64,000 nucleotides of DNA from Levilinea sp. (GTDB lineage Bacteria > Chloroflexota > Anaerolineae > Anaerolineales > Anaerolineaceae): assembly GCA_029975215.1 (NCBI GenBank), contig JARKPO010000071.1, forward strand, positions 62,001 to 126,000, in the 5' to 3' direction. The position numbers and the translations under genes are program-made. The notes under the pieces are model-generated. The model worked only from the letters and a program-made list of their open reading frames with translations. It made no database searches and was not told the origin of the DNA. This document shows, piece by piece, positions 63,152-64,000 of this stretch (the first letter of the stretch is position 1; every line of letters starts with the position of its first letter).

Positions 63152-64000
63152 AAATTCACTGAGGTTCAGACAAAAGAACGGACATTCGGGTAAACCAGGC
63201 TGCGAAAGGTGGCCAGGGCGGCTTGCAGGACAAGGGTTTTCTGTTGGTCGGAGAGCGTCCACTTCTGTTTAAGCAGCACGAACAAACCAGAATAGCGTTT
63301 CCATTTTTTGCCTTTCTTGAGCGAAGGTGAACCAGGGATGCGCTCCTCGTCTTCAACCAGCTCATCATCAGTGATTGGCTCGCCATAAAGCAAGTCGCGC
63401 AATTCTTCGCCGACGAGTAGGCCAATCGTGAAAGTCAACAACAACAGGGCGACCATTTTCTCCATGTATACCTGCTGTTTGTTCATGAGCTTGGTCAAAC
63501 CCAACAAGCTTTTGCAGTCGCGATAAGTCTGTTCGATTTTCATGCGCGCATAGTAAATCTGAAGTCCGCGTTTGGCCTCCAGGTTGGTCATGATCCACAT
63601 CGGTTCAGCCAGTCCTGTCTTCCAGACGCCAATCACGTTGACCAACACCTTGCCCATGTACCAAATCTTGTTCAGCACCGCGGTCTCCCCCGGAGAAATC
63701 GTCAAAGCGACTTCCTTGCCCTCCCCATCATAGAATTTCGGCGGATGAGCGCGCAGGTTCAAGCGGATGACCCAGTTGATGTGCTCTTCCATTAGGTTGA
63801 GCATCAACTCCAGGTAGCTGAATTCGCGATCCAACACTAGCGGACGTCCGCCCAGCATGTCTTTCAAACCGTCAAAGGCGCGAAAATGGTTTAGATTGCG
63901 CGAATCCAGACCCTGTCCAATGGTCTTCGAGGAGTAAGTCACCATTCCACAAGGTATCGCCCGCCCGCGATAGGGCGTTGCCAGGATCAATGCCCAGAAC
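63152..64000 (-). mobile_element. IS4-family insertion sequence, one end only
   Basis: Defined by the transposase gene. The left end must lie in the 14 bases between the selB stop and the transposase stop or just inside, but no inverted repeat can be confirmed without the other end. Confidence 0.65.
63166..64000 (-). CDS. IS4-family transposase, N terminus beyond window
   Basis: The C-terminal 278 or so residues of a DDE transposase; the frame is open to the window edge. The second catalytic Asp is in PLVLDREF. The YYARMKIEQTYRDCK stretch fits the IS4 signature Y-x2-R-x3-E-x6-K exactly. The first Asp and the start codon lie beyond the window. The stop is only 14 bases past the selB stop, so the element inserted directly beside selB. 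The protein appears intact as far as it can be seen, so the element may be recent or active. Confidence 0.88.
   Translation of the reverse strand, partial: FWALILATPYRGRAIPCGMVTYSSKTIGQGLDSRNLNHFRAFDGLKDMLGGRPLVLDREFSYLELMLNLMEEHINWVIRLNLRAHPPKFYDGEGKEVALTISPGETAVLNKIWYMGKVLVNVIGVWKTGLAEPMWIMTNLEAKRGLQIYYARMKIEQTYRDCKSLLGLTKLMNKQQVYMEKMVALLLLTFTIGLLVGEELRDLLYGEPITDDELVEDEERIPGSPSLKKGKKWKRYSGLFVLLKQKWTLSDQQKTLVLQAALATFRSLVYPNVRSFV

Overview
The window looks like a piece of chromosome from an anaerobic or facultatively anaerobic, GC-rich bacterium of the Chloroflexota (Anaerolineae-like). This is inferred from gene content and style: a MalT-like LuxR regulator, stacked GAF domains ahead of a SpoIIE phosphatase, a secreted protein ending in LPLILR, and a myo-inositol-1-phosphate synthase. 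No rRNA or tRNA was seen to confirm it. The sequence is cut at both ends: a secreted phosphoesterase gene runs off the left edge and an IS4-family transposase gene runs off the right edge.

Left part (1-25.8 kb) is general accessory and housekeeping content. In order: a giant secreted calcineurin-like phosphoesterase (minus); a DegV protein with a small partner; a lone DppB-type permease; inositol-1-phosphate synthase; small membrane proteins; a five-gene minus-strand operon (lipoprotein, ICMT-like methyltransferase, 80-residue protein, SAM methyltransferase, CPBP protease) next to a MalT-like regulator; a rifampin-phosphotransferase/PEP-synthase-like enzyme; a partner-switching module (STAS antagonist, RsbW-like kinase, six-GAF SpoIIE phosphatase); and a secreted Kelch/HExxH protein.

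Central part (26.1-56.4 kb) is the main interest: a dense set of purine-catabolic genes. folD, an 8-oxoguanine/guanine deaminase-like enzyme, an adenine deaminase and a GntR/UTRA regulator are followed by two different carbamoyltransferases, carbamate kinase, a complete BMP-type nucleoside/purine ABC importer with two lipoproteins, and two fold-type-II PLP enzymes. Facing these is a minus-strand operon with a second adenine deaminase and a three-subunit xanthine dehydrogenase, and further right a dihydropyrimidinase/hydantoinase. My reading is that imported purines are deaminated and oxidised to xanthine/urate, the ring products are opened by amidohydrolases, carbamoyl groups are moved to phosphate, and carbamate kinase makes ATP. 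The set resembles the E. coli ygeW-ygeX-ygeZ-yqeA-ssnA-xdhD region but differs in its carbamoyltransferases and lyases. Two palindromes overlapping the promoter of the deaminase operon fit autoregulation by the GntR protein.

Right part (56.4-64 kb): three complex-I-like antiporter membrane subunits without catalytic partners, a coiled-coil protein, the selenocysteine elongation factor SelB, and the IS4-type transposase. SelB implies that the organism decodes UGA as selenocysteine, but no selenoprotein was identified in this window.
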